Assembly (NCBI RefSeq): GCF_031456545.1
Contig: NZ_JAVDUV010000002.1
Span: 992,001-1,056,000 of the forward strand
Length of the DNA: 64,000 nucleotides
From: Agromyces sp. 3263
Lineage (GTDB): Bacteria > Actinomycetota > Actinomycetes > Actinomycetales > Microbacteriaceae
Reading direction: 5' to 3'
The translations under genes and the position numbers were made by a program. The stretch's first letter is position 1, and each line of letters begins with the position of its first letter. Positions 16,970 through 26,308 of the stretch are shown here, piece after piece. The notes beneath the pieces are model-generated. The model saw nothing but the letters and a program-made list of their open reading frames with translations. It was not told the origin of the DNA and did not search any database.

Positions 16970-18457
16970 TTGACCACTTTCAGTGACCTCGGCGTCGCGT
17001 CCGACATCGTCGACGCCCTCGCCGGGAAGGGCATCATCGATGCCTTCCCCATCCAGGAACAGACCATCCCCCTCGCCCTCGCGGGCCAGGACATCATCGG
17101 CCAGGCGAAGACCGGCACGGGCAAGACCTTCGGGTTCGGCCTGCCGATCATCCAGCGCCTCGGCGACGACCCCGAGGGCGGCGTGAAGGCGCTCGTCGTC
17201 GTGCCCACGCGCGAGCTGTGCGTGCAGGTGACCGAGGACCTCGAGCTCGCGACCTCCAACCGGCCGACCAAGATCGTCTCGATCTACGGCGGCAAGGCGT
17301 ACGAGGGCCAGATCGAGCAGCTCAAGGCCGGCGCGCAGATCGTCGTCGGCACCCCCGGTCGCCTCCTCGACCTCGCGTCGCAGCGTCTCCTCTCGTTGAA
17401 GAACGTGCAGGAGATGGTGCTCGACGAGGCCGACAAGATGCTCGACCTCGGCTTCCTCGCCGACATCGAGAAGCTCATGGCCCAGACGCCGGCCACCCGT
17501 CACACGATGCTCTTCTCGGCCACGATGCCCGGGCCGATCGTCGCACTCGCACGCCGCTTCATGCTGCGTCCGATCCACATCCGCGCGACCGACCCCGACG
17601 AGGGGCTCACCCAGGCGAACATCAAGCACCTCGTCTACCGGGCGCACTCGCTCGACAAGGACGAGGTCATCTCGCGCATCCTCCAGGCCGACGGCCGCGG
17701 CAAGACCGTGATCTTCACCCGCACGAAGCGCGCGGCGGCCAAGCTCGTCGAAGAGCTGAACGACCGCGGCTTCAACGCGGCGGCCGTGCACGGCGACCTC
17801 AACCAGGACCAGCGCGAGCGCGCCATGGCGGCGTTCAAGGCCGGTAAGAAGGATGTGCTGATCGCCACGGATGTCGCGGCCCGCGGCATCGACGTCGACG
17901 ACGTGACCCACGTGATCAACCACACCATCCCCGACGACGACAAGGCCTACCTGCACCGCGTCGGCCGCACGGGCCGCGCGGGCAAGACGGGCATCGCCGT
18001 GACGTTCGTCGACTGGGACGATCTGCACAAGTGGGCGCTCATCAACCGCGCCCTCGAGTTCGGGCAGCCCGAGCCGACCGAGACCTACTCGTCGAGCCCG
18101 CACCTCTACAGCGACCTCGACATCCCGGCGGGCACGAAGGGCCGCCTGAAGCCGGCCGCCACGGTCGCGCCGACGCGCTCCAGCACCGCCGGTCGCAGCG
18201 AGGGGCGCGCCGAGGCCGAGGCCGAGCGGGCTCCCCGCTCGCGCTCGCGGCGACGCACGCGCAACGGCCAGCCCTCCGGCGAGGCGGGCGCGGCGGGCGA
18301 GACCGCGGAGCCCGCGGCGGCGGCGGCGGCACCGAAGGAGCCGGGCACGGGCACCCACGACGGCAAGGGCCACGAGCATCACGACGGCAACGCGGCCCCG
18401 CGCCGTCGCCGCCGTCGGCGCGGGCCGGGCACGGGCGGCGCAGCACCGCAGGCGTGA
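16970..18457 (+). CDS. DEAD-box ATP-dependent RNA helicase
   Basis: 495 residues with all hallmarks: Q motif FPIQEQTIP near 26-34, AKTGTGKT at about 46-53, PTRELCVQ, TPGRLLD, the DEAD box (LDEADKMLD) near 151-154, SAT near 182, ARGIDVDDVTHVIN and HRVGRTGRAG near 328. The tail from about residue 390 is disordered and basic (RSRSRRRTR, poly-Arg near the end, a His-rich stretch), typical of RNA-binding extensions in RhlE/CsdA-like proteins. It should remodel RNA, for example in ribosome assembly, cold response or decay. The start is TTG 16970 with a weak AGGCAG upstream. A hairpin terminator follows. Confidence 0.93.
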   Translation: MTTFSDLGVASDIVDALAGKGIIDAFPIQEQTIPLALAGQDIIGQAKTGTGKTFGFGLPIIQRLGDDPEGGVKALVVVPTRELCVQVTEDLELATSNRPTKIVSIYGGKAYEGQIEQLKAGAQIVVGTPGRLLDLASQRLLSLKNVQEMVLDEADKMLDLGFLADIEKLMAQTPATRHTMLFSATMPGPIVALARRFMLRPIHIRATDPDEGLTQANIKHLVYRAHSLDKDEVISRILQADGRGKTVIFTRTKRAAAKLVEELNDRGFNAAAVHGDLNQDQRERAMAAFKAGKKDVLIATDVAARGIDVDDVTHVINHTIPDDDKAYLHRVGRTGRAGKTGIAVTFVDWDDLHKWALINRALEFGQPEPTETYSSSPHLYSDLDIPAGTKGRLKPAATVAPTRSSTAGRSEGRAEAEAERAPRSRSRRRTRNGQPSGEAGAAGETAEPAAAAAAPKEPGTGTHDGKGHEHHDGNAAPRRRRRRRGPGTGGAAPQA

Positions 18458-18463
18458 GCCCGC

Positions 18464-18505
18464 GGCATCCGCTCGCGACCATTCACCGGTGAGCGAGCGG
18501 ATGCC
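18464..18505. terminator. Bidirectional hairpin between the DEAD helicase and PHP genes
   Basis: A 13-bp perfect stem (18464-18476 with 18493-18505) reading GGCATCCGCTCGC, with a 16-nt loop. It occupies the gap between two converging stop codons, so it can serve both genes. No T-run follows, as is common in high-GC actinobacteria. The arms contain the GGATGCC heptamer as an inverted pair. Confidence 0.7.
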
Positions 18506-18506
18506 C

Positions 18507-19376
18507 CTACGGGAGCACCGGCGTCGAGCCGCGACCCTCGGCGATGAGACGTTCGACGACCGCTGACGGCGTGGTGCACTCGGCCAGCCGATTGGGCTTG
18601 CCCGCGCCGTGGTAGTCGCTCGACCCGGTGATCTCGAGGCCGTACTGCTGCGCCAGGGCCCTCAGCCGGGGCTTCGCGTCGGCGCGGTTCTCGGGATGGT
18701 CGACCTCGAGCCCGAACAGGCCGGCCTCGGCGAGGCGGGCGAGGCGGTCGGGCGGGATGACGCGCTCGGCACCACGGGTGCCGGGGTGCGCGAGCACCGG
18801 CACGCCGCCCGCGGCGCGGATGAGCCGCACGCCGGTGAGCGGGTCGGGTGCGTAGTGCGGCTCGGCGTAGCCGGCACGCGGATGCAGGATGCCCGCGAAC
18901 GCGGCCGATCGCGTCGACACGTGACCCCTGGCGACCAGGGCGTCGGCGATGTGCGGCCGGCCGATCGTGGTGCCCTCGACGGTCTGGGCGAGCACGTCGT
19001 CCCAGCTGAGGTCGTAGTCGCGACCGATGCGACGCACGATCTCCTCGGCGCGGGTCACGCGCGACTCGCGGATGCGCGTGGTCTCCGCGAGCAGCCGCTC
19101 GTCGGACGGGTCGATGAGGTAGGCGAGCATGTGCACGCTCATGAACCCCTCGCGCGTCGACAGCTCCATGCCGGGGATGAGGGCCACCCCGGTCGCCGGC
19201 ACCGCGGCGGCGGCCTCGGCCCACCCGGCCGTGGAGTCGTGATCGGTGAGCGCGATGCCCCAGAGCCCTGCGGCGGCGGCCTGCGCCATGAGGACGGCGG
19301 GCGCCTCCGTGCCGTCGGACACCGTCGAGTGCGTGTGCAGGTCGGCGTCGCCGATGACGGCGGGGGCTTCGGACAT
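18507..19376 (-). CDS. PHP domain phosphoesterase (RNase AM/YciV-like)
   Basis: 289 residues. PHP metal-site motifs are in order: DLHTHSTVSDG at 12-22, LTDHD, GMELS, VLAHPG and SSDYHG. The domain spacing matches the TrpH/YciV group, which removes 3' phosphates from nucleoside 3',5'-bisphosphates and trims small RNA ends. Substrate is inferred from family. The ATG at 19376 is preceded by GAGGGG, which could be either a ribosome binding site or the spacer of a leaderless promoter (TAGCAT at 19383-19388). It is soluble, with no signal peptide. Confidence 0.88.
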   Translation of the reverse strand: MSEAPAVIGDADLHTHSTVSDGTEAPAVLMAQAAAAGLWGIALTDHDSTAGWAEAAAAVPATGVALIPGMELSTREGFMSVHMLAYLIDPSDERLLAETTRIRESRVTRAEEIVRRIGRDYDLSWDDVLAQTVEGTTIGRPHIADALVARGHVSTRSAAFAGILHPRAGYAEPHYAPDPLTGVRLIRAAGGVPVLAHPGTRGAERVIPPDRLARLAEAGLFGLEVDHPENRADAKPRLRALAQQYGLEITGSSDYHGAGKPNRLAECTTPSAVVERLIAEGRGSTPVLP

Positions 19377-19382
19377 CCCCTC

Positions 19383-19388
19383 ATGCTA
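19383..19388 (-). promoter_or_regulatory. -10 box TAGCAT upstream of the PHP gene
   Basis: Minus-strand TAGCAT ends 6 nt before ATG 19376. The spacer GAGGGG is itself purine-rich, so leaderless translation is likely but not certain. Confidence 0.4.
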
Positions 19389-19505
19389 GCCGCGGCCCCG
19401 GACGCGGCATCCGAGGGATGCCCCACCGGACACCGCGCCGGAACCTCACCGGGGACTCCCAGCCGACGGGCGGCGGCGCCCCGGTTCCGACGCCGCCCAC
19501 TCGCC

Positions 19506-19511
19506 TAGGGT
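19506..19511 (+). promoter_or_regulatory. Leaderless promoter -10 box TAGGGT
   Basis: TAGGGT ends 7 nt before ATG 19519, with no ribosome binding site. This decides the start of the downstream gene: GTG 19510 lies inside the -10 box and can be excluded. Confidence 0.55.
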
Positions 19512-19518
19512 GGATGGA

Positions 19519-20538
19519 ATGCTCCCCCGCATCCTCGGCTGGGCCGTCGTGCTCGGCACCGCCGCCGTCGCCGTCGTGCTGCTGTGGCCGCAGGCGTTCG
19601 GGCTGCAGAACCAGTGGGTCGCCGCGCATGTGGTCGCGCTCCGCGGCACCGCCGCTGCGTGCGCCGTCATCGCGGCGCTCGGGCTCGCCCTGCTCGCCAT
19701 CCCTCGCGCCACCCGCACGTTCGGCATCGCGATGGCCGTGGTGCTCGCGTCGTACGCGGTGGGCAACGTCGCGGTGCTGGGGGCGCGCGGCTTCGGCGGG
19801 TCGGATGTCGCGGGCGAGGAGGCATCCGTCACCGTGCTCAGCTGGAACACCCTCGGCGAGGTGCCGGATGCCACGACCATCGCCGGACTCGCCCTCGACG
19901 AGGGCGCCGACGTCGTCGTGCTGCCCGAGACCACCGAGCCGCTCGGCGAGGAGGTGGCCGTCGCCATGCGCGACGGCGGCAGTCCGATTTGGGTGCACAC
20001 GGTCGCGTTCGACGAGGTCGCGAAGGCCCGCTCGACGACCATCCTCATCTCCCCCGACCTCGGCGAGTACGAGGTCATGTCGGCGCTCGTGCCCGGGCCG
20101 CCCGGCAACACGAACACCGTGCCGTCGATCGTCGCGGAGCCCGTGGGCGGCGACGGGCCGCGCATCGTGGCCGTGCACGCCGTGGCCCCCATCCGGTGGG
20201 AGCTGCGCAACTGGCGCAGCGACCTCGACTGGCTCGCGGCGCAGTGCTCCGGCGAGAACGTGATCATGGCCGGCGACTTCAACGCGACCGTCGACCACTT
20301 CGCCGGCCGCGGCGTCGACGGGGGCGACCTCGGGCGGTGCCGGGATGCCGCGGTGGCCGGCGGTGCCGGCGGCCTCGGCACGTGGCCGACCGACGTGCCC
20401 GAGTTCCTCGGCAGCCCGATCGACCACGTGCTCGCGACGCCCGGCTGGCAGGTCGACGCGTTCCGGGTGATCGGCGAGATCGACGGCTCGGGCAGCGACC
20501 ACCGCCCGGTCGTCGCCACGCTCTCACCCGCCTCGTGA
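19519..20538 (+). CDS. Membrane-anchored endonuclease/exonuclease/phosphatase-family protein
   Basis: 339 residues. Three N-terminal membrane helices (about 5-25, 35-60 and 65-88) are followed by an extracytoplasmic EEP domain with VLSWNTLGE, VVLPETTE, MAGDFNATVDH and a final GSGSDHRPV, which are the metal-binding and catalytic Asp/Asn/His positions. The family includes nucleases, phospholipases and phosphatases; which activity applies cannot be read. The start is ATG 19519 from the leaderless promoter. It lies 20 nt upstream of the aminopeptidase P gene. Confidence 0.85.
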   Translation: MLPRILGWAVVLGTAAVAVVLLWPQAFGLQNQWVAAHVVALRGTAAACAVIAALGLALLAIPRATRTFGIAMAVVLASYAVGNVAVLGARGFGGSDVAGEEASVTVLSWNTLGEVPDATTIAGLALDEGADVVVLPETTEPLGEEVAVAMRDGGSPIWVHTVAFDEVAKARSTTILISPDLGEYEVMSALVPGPPGNTNTVPSIVAEPVGGDGPRIVAVHAVAPIRWELRNWRSDLDWLAAQCSGENVIMAGDFNATVDHFAGRGVDGGDLGRCRDAAVAGGAGGLGTWPTDVPEFLGSPIDHVLATPGWQVDAFRVIGEIDGSGSDHRPVVATLSPAS

Positions 20539-20558
20539 GCGGTGCGAGAATGGACGAC

Positions 20559-22121
20559 ATGGCCAACACGAGCGACACCAGCACCACGACCGCGCCCCCC
20601 GCCTCCGAGGAGTCCGGTCGCAACGCGAATCGCTCGACCACGCCGGGCTCCGAGGGCTTCAAGGAGTTCATCGGCAGCGGCTGGGCCGACCGCGACGAGA
20701 CGCTGCCGCCCGCACGCGAGCAGGCCGCCTTCGCCGCCGCGCGACGGGCGACCGTGTCGGCCGCCTTCACCGGCGTGCGGCTCATCGTGCCCGCCGGCGA
20801 CATGAAGCAGCGGGCCAACGACACCGACTATCCGTTCCGGGCGCATACGGCCTTCGCGCACCTGACGGGCTGGGGGTCCGACTCGGAGCCCGGCGCCGTG
20901 CTCGTCTTCGAGCCGAACGGCGAGGGCCACACCGCCACCGTGTACTTCCGGGAACGCGCGGGGCGCGACTCCGAGGAGTTCTACGCCAACCCCGCCATCG
21001 GCGAGTTCTGGATCGGCCCTCGCCCCTCGCTCGCGCATGTCGCCGCCGACCTCGCGACCGAGACGCGCGGTCTCGACGAATTCGACCGGGTGCTCTCCTC
21101 GGTCGACACGTCGACGCTCGTGCTCCGCGAGGCCGACACGGCCATCACCGAGCGGGTCGACCACGCGCGCATCCGCTTCGCGGCCGAGGAGGCCCTCTCG
21201 ACGAACGCGTCCGACGCGCCGTTCTCGATCGAGGTGAACGGCGACCACGACCCCGACGCCGAGCTCGCCCGCGTGCTCTCCGAGCTCCGCCTGGTGAAGG
21301 ACGAGTTCGAGGTCGCCGAGATGCGCGCCGCGATCGACGCGACGCAGCGGGGCTTCACCGAGGTGCTCGAGGAACTCCCCCGCATCACGGCCGAGGTGCG
21401 GGGCGAACGCGTGATCGAGGGCGTCTTCGCCACCCGCGCGCGGCTCGACGGCAACGACGTCGGCTACGGCTCGATCGCCGCGGCCGGACCGCACGCCACC
21501 ATCCTGCACTGGACCCGCAACGACGGTCCCGTCGTGCCCGGCGACCTGGTGCTCCTCGACGCCGGCGTCGAGCGCGACACCTACTACACGGCCGACATCA
21601 CGCGCACCTTCCCCGTGAACGGCACGTTCTCGCCGGTACAGCGCCAGGTGTACGAGGCCGTGCTCGAGGCAGCGGATGCCGCGTTCGCGGTCGTGCGTCC
21701 GGGTGCGATCTTCCGCGACGTGCACGCCGCCGCGATGCAGGTCATCGCCCGGAAGACCGCCGAGTGGGGCTTCCTCCCGGTCTCGGCCGAGGAGTCGCTG
21801 CAGCCCGAGAACCAGTTCCACCGCCGCTACATGGTGCACGGCACGAGCCACCACCTGGGCCTCGACGTGCACGACTGCGCGCAGGCTCGGCGGTCCATGT
21901 ACATGGACGGCGTGCTCGAGGCCGGCATGGTCTTCACGATCGAGCCCGGCCTGTACTTCCAGTCCGACGACCTCACGGTGCCCGAGGAGTTCCGCGGCAT
22001 CGGCGTGCGCATCGAGGACGACATCCTCGTCACGGCCGACGGCGCCGAGAACCTCTCGGCGGGAATACCGCGCACGGCCGACGAGGTCGAGGCCTGGGTT
22101 CGCGGCGGTCTGGGTCGCTAG
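20559..22121 (+). CDS. pepP: Xaa-Pro aminopeptidase (aminopeptidase P, M24B)
   Basis: 520 residues. An N-terminal AMP_N domain includes GWADRDETLPPA and the FRAHTAFAHLTGW segment. The C-terminal pita-bread domain shows all dimetal ligands: LLDAGVERDTYYTADITRTF (two Asp), VHGTSHHLGLDVHD (His), TIEPGLYF (Glu) and GVRIEDDIL (Glu). It removes N-terminal residues preceding proline. Two ATGs, 20550 and 20559, are possible; I prefer 20559, where GAGAAT sits 7 nt upstream as a likely variant -10 box. No signal peptide, so cytosolic. Confidence 0.92.
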   Translation: MANTSDTSTTTAPPASEESGRNANRSTTPGSEGFKEFIGSGWADRDETLPPAREQAAFAAARRATVSAAFTGVRLIVPAGDMKQRANDTDYPFRAHTAFAHLTGWGSDSEPGAVLVFEPNGEGHTATVYFRERAGRDSEEFYANPAIGEFWIGPRPSLAHVAADLATETRGLDEFDRVLSSVDTSTLVLREADTAITERVDHARIRFAAEEALSTNASDAPFSIEVNGDHDPDAELARVLSELRLVKDEFEVAEMRAAIDATQRGFTEVLEELPRITAEVRGERVIEGVFATRARLDGNDVGYGSIAAAGPHATILHWTRNDGPVVPGDLVLLDAGVERDTYYTADITRTFPVNGTFSPVQRQVYEAVLEAADAAFAVVRPGAIFRDVHAAAMQVIARKTAEWGFLPVSAEESLQPENQFHRRYMVHGTSHHLGLDVHDCAQARRSMYMDGVLEAGMVFTIEPGLYFQSDDLTVPEEFRGIGVRIEDDILVTADGAENLSAGIPRTADEVEAWVRGGLGR

Positions 22122-22178
22122 CGGCGGTCAGCCGGCGAGGGCTAGCCTGAGCGCACCCCGTCGATCGCTGGAGGACCC

Positions 22179-23612
22179 ATGCCGTCACGTCGCCGCCGTA
22201 CCGCACTCCTCGTCGTGATCGCCGCGGTCGCGGCATCCGCCGTCGTGGCTGCGCCATCCGTGGCCGTCGCCGCGCCACCGGTCTACACCCCGGGAGCCGA
22301 CGGCGCCGGCGACCCGTACTTCCCGTTCGCGGGCAACGGCGGCATCGACGTGCTCCACTACGACCTCGACCTCGACTACGCGCCACCCGCTCCCGAGCCC
22401 GCTCCCCTCACCGGGCACCTGAGCGGTGTCGCGACCATCGACCTCGTGCCCACGCAGGACCTGAGCAGGTTCAACCTCGATCTCCGCGGCCTCACCGCGA
22501 CGGCGGTGACCGTGGCACGCAAGGCCGCGACCTTCGCGCAGGTGGGCGACGAACTCGTGATCACTCCCACGAAGAAGCTCAAGGAGGGCAAGCGGGCGCA
22601 GGTCGTCGTCACCTACGGCGGCCCCACGACACGGCCGACCGACATCGAGGGCGCGCTCTACGGCTGGGTCACCACGCGCGACGGCGCAATGGTCGTGAAC
22701 GAGCCCGACGGCGCCTCCACCTGGTTCCCGGTCAACGACCACCCCGTCGACAAGGCCACCTACACGTTCGAGATCAGCGTTCCCGAGGGGCTCGTCGCCG
22801 TCGCCAACGGCCTGCCCACCGGTCCGCCGGTGACGGCGGGCGGGACGACGACGTGGAACTGGGACGCGCCCGACCCGATGGCCGCATACCTCGCCACCGC
22901 GAGCGTGGGCGACTACGTCGTCAACCAGTACACCGCGGCCGACGGCACGCCGATCTTCGACGCCGTCGACCCGACCCGCCTCGGCGCCCCGAGCGCCGAC
23001 CTCGCGCTCACGAGCGACATGATCGTCTTCTTCGCGGGACTCTACGGCGCCTATCCGTTCAACTCGTACGGCGCGATCGTCGACGACGACTCCGTCGGTT
23101 ACGCGCTCGAGACGCAGACCCGATCGGTCTTCTCGCGCAGTGCCCGCGAGGGCACCATCGCGCACGAGCTGGCGCACCAGTGGATGGGCGACGAGGTGAG
23201 CCCCTTCCGCTGGGCGGACATCTGGCTCAATGAGGGTTGGGCGACGTACTCGCAGTGGATGTGGACGGAGCACCGGGGCGGCGCCACGGCCCAGCAGTCG
23301 TTCGACGAGGTGATGGCGATTGCCGCGGACGATCCCGACGAGTTCTGGCAGGTCGTGGTCGCCGATCCGGGGGCCCTCGGGCTCTTCGTCGACCCCATCT
23401 ACGATCGTGGGGCCGCCACGCTGCACGCGCTCCGCGTGAAGATCGGCGACGACGCGTTCTTCGAGCTCGCCAAGGCCTGGGTCGATCGGTTCGGCGGCGC
23501 CACGGCGTCGACGGCCGAGTTCACCGCATTGGCCGAGGAGGTCTCGGGCGAGGACCTGGACGCCTTCTTCGAGGCCTGGCTGTACGCACCCGAGAAGCCG
23601 ACGGAGTGGTAG
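22179..23612 (+). CDS. Secreted M1 family zinc metallopeptidase (aminopeptidase N-like)
   Basis: 477 residues. A Sec-type signal peptide (MPSRRRR, hydrophobic core, AVAAPP cleavage region near 32) is followed by an M1 N-terminal beta domain and the gluzincin domain. Zinc ligands are H329, H333 and E352 in HELAHQW and NEGWATY, with exact M1 spacing. There is no ERAP1-like C-terminal domain, so it belongs to the short secreted group. The start ATG 22179 has GGAGGA 4 nt upstream and TAGCCT at 22143-22148. It probably degrades extracellular peptides. Confidence 0.92.
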   Translation: MPSRRRRTALLVVIAAVAASAVVAAPSVAVAAPPVYTPGADGAGDPYFPFAGNGGIDVLHYDLDLDYAPPAPEPAPLTGHLSGVATIDLVPTQDLSRFNLDLRGLTATAVTVARKAATFAQVGDELVITPTKKLKEGKRAQVVVTYGGPTTRPTDIEGALYGWVTTRDGAMVVNEPDGASTWFPVNDHPVDKATYTFEISVPEGLVAVANGLPTGPPVTAGGTTTWNWDAPDPMAAYLATASVGDYVVNQYTAADGTPIFDAVDPTRLGAPSADLALTSDMIVFFAGLYGAYPFNSYGAIVDDDSVGYALETQTRSVFSRSAREGTIAHELAHQWMGDEVSPFRWADIWLNEGWATYSQWMWTEHRGGATAQQSFDEVMAIAADDPDEFWQVVVADPGALGLFVDPIYDRGAATLHALRVKIGDDAFFELAKAWVDRFGGATASTAEFTALAEEVSGEDLDAFFEAWLYAPEKPTEW

Positions 23613-23616
23613 CAGC

Positions 23617-24381
23617 TCAGCGCTCGGAGGAGGACGGGGTGTCCGCGTCGTCGTCGACGGCGGGCGGGGCGGATGCCGCGGCATCCTTCGTGGAGGCATC
23701 TCCGTCAGCGTCGCCCGTCGGCGCGTACTCGCCGTACCGAGGACGCTCGCGGGCCACCGGGCCGGCCGCACGGGCCGTCTCGGCCGCAGCCGCCCGGCGC
23801 GCGGCATCCGTCGCCTCGCCGTAGCTCATCGGACGCCCGCTCGTCGGCGAGGAGGCCGGCACCACGGGCGGCCGAGACGGGATGGTGCTCGGCGCGTCCA
23901 CGCCGAGGACGGATCGTGCCCGTTCGACATGGGCGGACTCGGCGACGATCGCGTAGCGCGTGGCGAGCACCTGGTTGACGGAGGTGAAGTCGCGTCGTCG
24001 GCGATTGACCGAGTACGACACGACGCTGAAGATCATGCCGAAGCCCGCACCGATGAGCACCGCTGATCCGAGGATGCCGAGCGTGGCGCCCGAGGGCGCG
24101 AAGATGAAGAACAGCAGGCCCAGGAACGTACCGAACCATGCGCCCGAGATGGCGCCCGCGCCCGCAGCGCGACCCCAGCTCAGCGTGCCGGTGATGCGCT
24201 CGACGCTCGTGAGGTCGGTGCCCACGATCGCGAGCTCCTTCACCGGGAACTCCGCCTTCGCCAGCTGGTCCACCGCCGCCTGCGCCTCGGGATACGTCTC
24301 GAAGGTCGCGACGGTCTCGCCCTTGGGAAGGGTCGGGAACGTGCGCGCCGTGCGGCCGCCGAACGGGGAAGGTGAGCTCAC
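23617..24381 (-). CDS. General-stress-type (YflT-like) membrane protein
   Basis: 254 residues. An N-terminal YflT/DUF-like alpha-beta domain (ATFETYPEAQAAVDQLAKAEFP, region 20-55) is followed by a glycine-rich pair of hydrophobic segments at about 70-115 and a long Pro/Ala/Asp-rich tail. Proteins of this type are annotated as general stress proteins; their biochemical role is unknown. The start GTG 24381 has GAGAAT 6 nt upstream, a possible variant leaderless promoter. It converges on the M1 peptidase with a 4-nt gap and is divergent from the MgtE-like gene. Confidence 0.72.
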   Translation of the reverse strand: MSSPSPFGGRTARTFPTLPKGETVATFETYPEAQAAVDQLAKAEFPVKELAIVGTDLTSVERITGTLSWGRAAGAGAISGAWFGTFLGLLFFIFAPSGATLGILGSAVLIGAGFGMIFSVVSYSVNRRRRDFTSVNQVLATRYAIVAESAHVERARSVLGVDAPSTIPSRPPVVPASSPTSGRPMSYGEATDAARRAAAAETARAAGPVARERPRYGEYAPTGDADGDASTKDAAASAPPAVDDDADTPSSSER

Positions 24382-24456
24382 CCCGTCATTCTCCCACGCG
24401 CCCGCGCGCCGCCGCCGGGCGGCCGGCGGGAGGGCCGGGTTCCCGGTTCCGGGGGC

Positions 24457-24462
24457 TAAGTT
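24457..24462 (+). promoter_or_regulatory. Leaderless promoter -10 box TAAGTT
   Basis: TAAGTT ends 6 nt before GTG 24469 and no ribosome binding site is present. Confidence 0.5.
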
Positions 24463-24468
24463 GGTACC

Positions 24469-25800
24469 GTGAGCGCCACGAGAGTCTTCGTCGCCCGACT
24501 CGCCGGGTGCGCCGTCTTCGACCCCGCCGGGGATCGGGTCGGAAAGGTGCGCGACGTGCTGGTCGTGTACCGCAAGAGCGACCCTCCGCGCGTGGTCGGC
24601 CTCATCGTCGAGATCCCCGGCAAGCGTCGCGTGTTCGTCTCGATCGGGCGGGTCACGTCGATCGGCGGCGGCCAGATCATCACCACCGGGCTCATCAACC
24701 TGCGTCGCTTCGAGCAGCGCGGCGGCGAGGTGCGCGTCATCGCCGAGATGCTCGGCCGCAAGGTCGTCTTCAACGACGGCTCCGGCGAGGCCACGATCGA
24801 GGATGTCGCGATCCAGGAGAAGGAGCCGGGCGAATGGGAGGTCGACCAGCTCTTCGTGCGGCGTCCCAAGGGCGCGTCGCCCTTCTCCAAGGGCCAGTCG
24901 GCCTACGTCACGTGGCGCGAGGTCCGTGAGCTGAACGCGAGCGGCGAGGCGCAGTCGGCCGAGCAGCTCATCGCCACGTACTCCGAGCTGAAGCCCGCCG
25001 ACCTCGCCAACACGCTGCTCGACCTGCCCGTGCAACGACGGCAGGAGGTCGCCGAGGAGCTCTCCGACGACCGCCTCGCCGATGTGCTCGAGGAGATGCC
25101 CGAGTCCGACCAGGTCGAGATCCTCTCGGGCCTGGGCGACGACCGCGCCGCCGACGTGCTCGATCACATGCAGCCCGACGACGCCGCCGACCTCATCGCA
25201 CAGCTCCCCGAAGAGCGCGGCGAGCACCTGCTCGAGCTCATGGAGCCCGAGGAGGCCGACGACGTGCGGTTCCTCCTCTCCTACGGTCCCGACACCGCCG
25301 GCGGCCTCATGACGACCGAGCCGATCATCGTGTCGGCCGACGCCACCGTGGCCGAGGGCCTCGCGCTCATCCGGCGCCACGACCTGCCGCCGGCGCTCGG
25401 CGCGGCGGTCTGCGTCACGCTGCCGCCGTACGAGCCGCCGACGGGCCGGTTCCTCGGCGTCGTGCACTTCCAGCGGATGCTCCGCTACCCGCCGCACGAG
25501 CGCCTCGGCACACTCATCGACCAGGGGCTCGAGCCCGTCCGCGCCGACACCTCCGCCGCCGAGGTCAGCCGCATCCTCGCGAGCTACGACCTCGTCTCGG
25601 TGCCGGTGGTCGACGAGAAACACCGACTCGTCGGGGTGGTGACGATTGACGACGTACTCGACTACCTCCTGCCCGATGACTGGCGAAGTCACCCCGACGA
25701 CGAGACCGATGTGGGGCGACGGGCCGCGGCTCGCTCCCAGCTGACCACGGGCAGCATCCCGATCCCGAACGGAAGGAGGGCAGGAGATGGCACGCGTTGA
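24469..25800 (+). CDS. MgtE N-terminal and CBS domain protein without a transport domain
   Basis: 443 residues. An N-terminal PRC-barrel-like part (about 1-125: VFVARLAGCAVFDPAGDRVGKV) is followed by the superhelical MgtE_N domain with repeated ADVLEEM/ADVLDHM motifs (about 160-270), then two CBS domains (about 275-420). The membrane channel of MgtE is absent, so this is a soluble Mg2+- or nucleotide-sensing module rather than a transporter. It overlaps the DUF1003 gene by 14 nt, and that gene overlaps the Mrp-type gene by 14 nt, forming one operon. It may regulate the DUF1003 membrane protein (inference). Confidence 0.85.
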   Translation: MSATRVFVARLAGCAVFDPAGDRVGKVRDVLVVYRKSDPPRVVGLIVEIPGKRRVFVSIGRVTSIGGGQIITTGLINLRRFEQRGGEVRVIAEMLGRKVVFNDGSGEATIEDVAIQEKEPGEWEVDQLFVRRPKGASPFSKGQSAYVTWREVRELNASGEAQSAEQLIATYSELKPADLANTLLDLPVQRRQEVAEELSDDRLADVLEEMPESDQVEILSGLGDDRAADVLDHMQPDDAADLIAQLPEERGEHLLELMEPEEADDVRFLLSYGPDTAGGLMTTEPIIVSADATVAEGLALIRRHDLPPALGAAVCVTLPPYEPPTGRFLGVVHFQRMLRYPPHERLGTLIDQGLEPVRADTSAAEVSRILASYDLVSVPVVDEKHRLVGVVTIDDVLDYLLPDDWRSHPDDETDVGRRAAARSQLTTGSIPIPNGRRAGDGTR

Positions 25801-26308
25801 CGTCGAGGACCGCCGGTTCGACACCCCGAAAGGCACGCGCCGATCCGTGCCCTTCCGCGGGTCGGGCGACAGCGACCGGTTCGGCCGCTTCACCGAGTGG
25901 GTGGCCCGAGGCATGGGCACGCCCGGCTTCCTGCTCGGCCTCTCGGTCTTCGCGATCTCCTGGATGGCGTGGAACACGTTCGCGCCCGAGCCGCTGCGCT
26001 TCGACTCGATCGCGATCGGGTTCACCGCGCTCACCCTCGTGCTCAGCCTGCAGGCGTCGTATGCCGCCCCCCTGATCCTGCTCGCCCAGAACCGCCAGGA
26101 CGACCGCGACCGCGTGCAGATCGAGCAGGACCGCCAACGCGCGGAGCGCAACCTCGCCGACACCGAGTACCTCGCCCGGGAGGTCGTCGCGCTGCGCCTG
26201 GCGATGCGCGACGTGGCGACGAAGGACTTCATCCGCTCCGAGCTGCGCGCCATGCTCGAGGAGCTCGACCGCAAGGACGAGGAGGAACGGGAGCATGCCG
26301 CGTCCTGA
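25787..26308 (+). CDS. DUF1003 domain membrane protein
   Basis: 173 residues. The DUF1003 core has two membrane helices at about 45-65 and 75-95 (FLLGLSVFAISWMAWNTF, then FTALTLVLSLQASYAAPLIL), flanked by the conserved LLAQNRQDDRDR and a charged coiled-coil tail. ATG 25787 follows AGGAG and overlaps the MgtE-like gene by 14 nt. DUF1003 proteins often sit with MgtE-type or CorA-like genes; the role is unknown. Confidence 0.85.
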   Translation: MARVDVEDRRFDTPKGTRRSVPFRGSGDSDRFGRFTEWVARGMGTPGFLLGLSVFAISWMAWNTFAPEPLRFDSIAIGFTALTLVLSLQASYAAPLILLAQNRQDDRDRVQIEQDRQRAERNLADTEYLAREVVALRLAMRDVATKDFIRSELRAMLEELDRKDEEEREHAAS

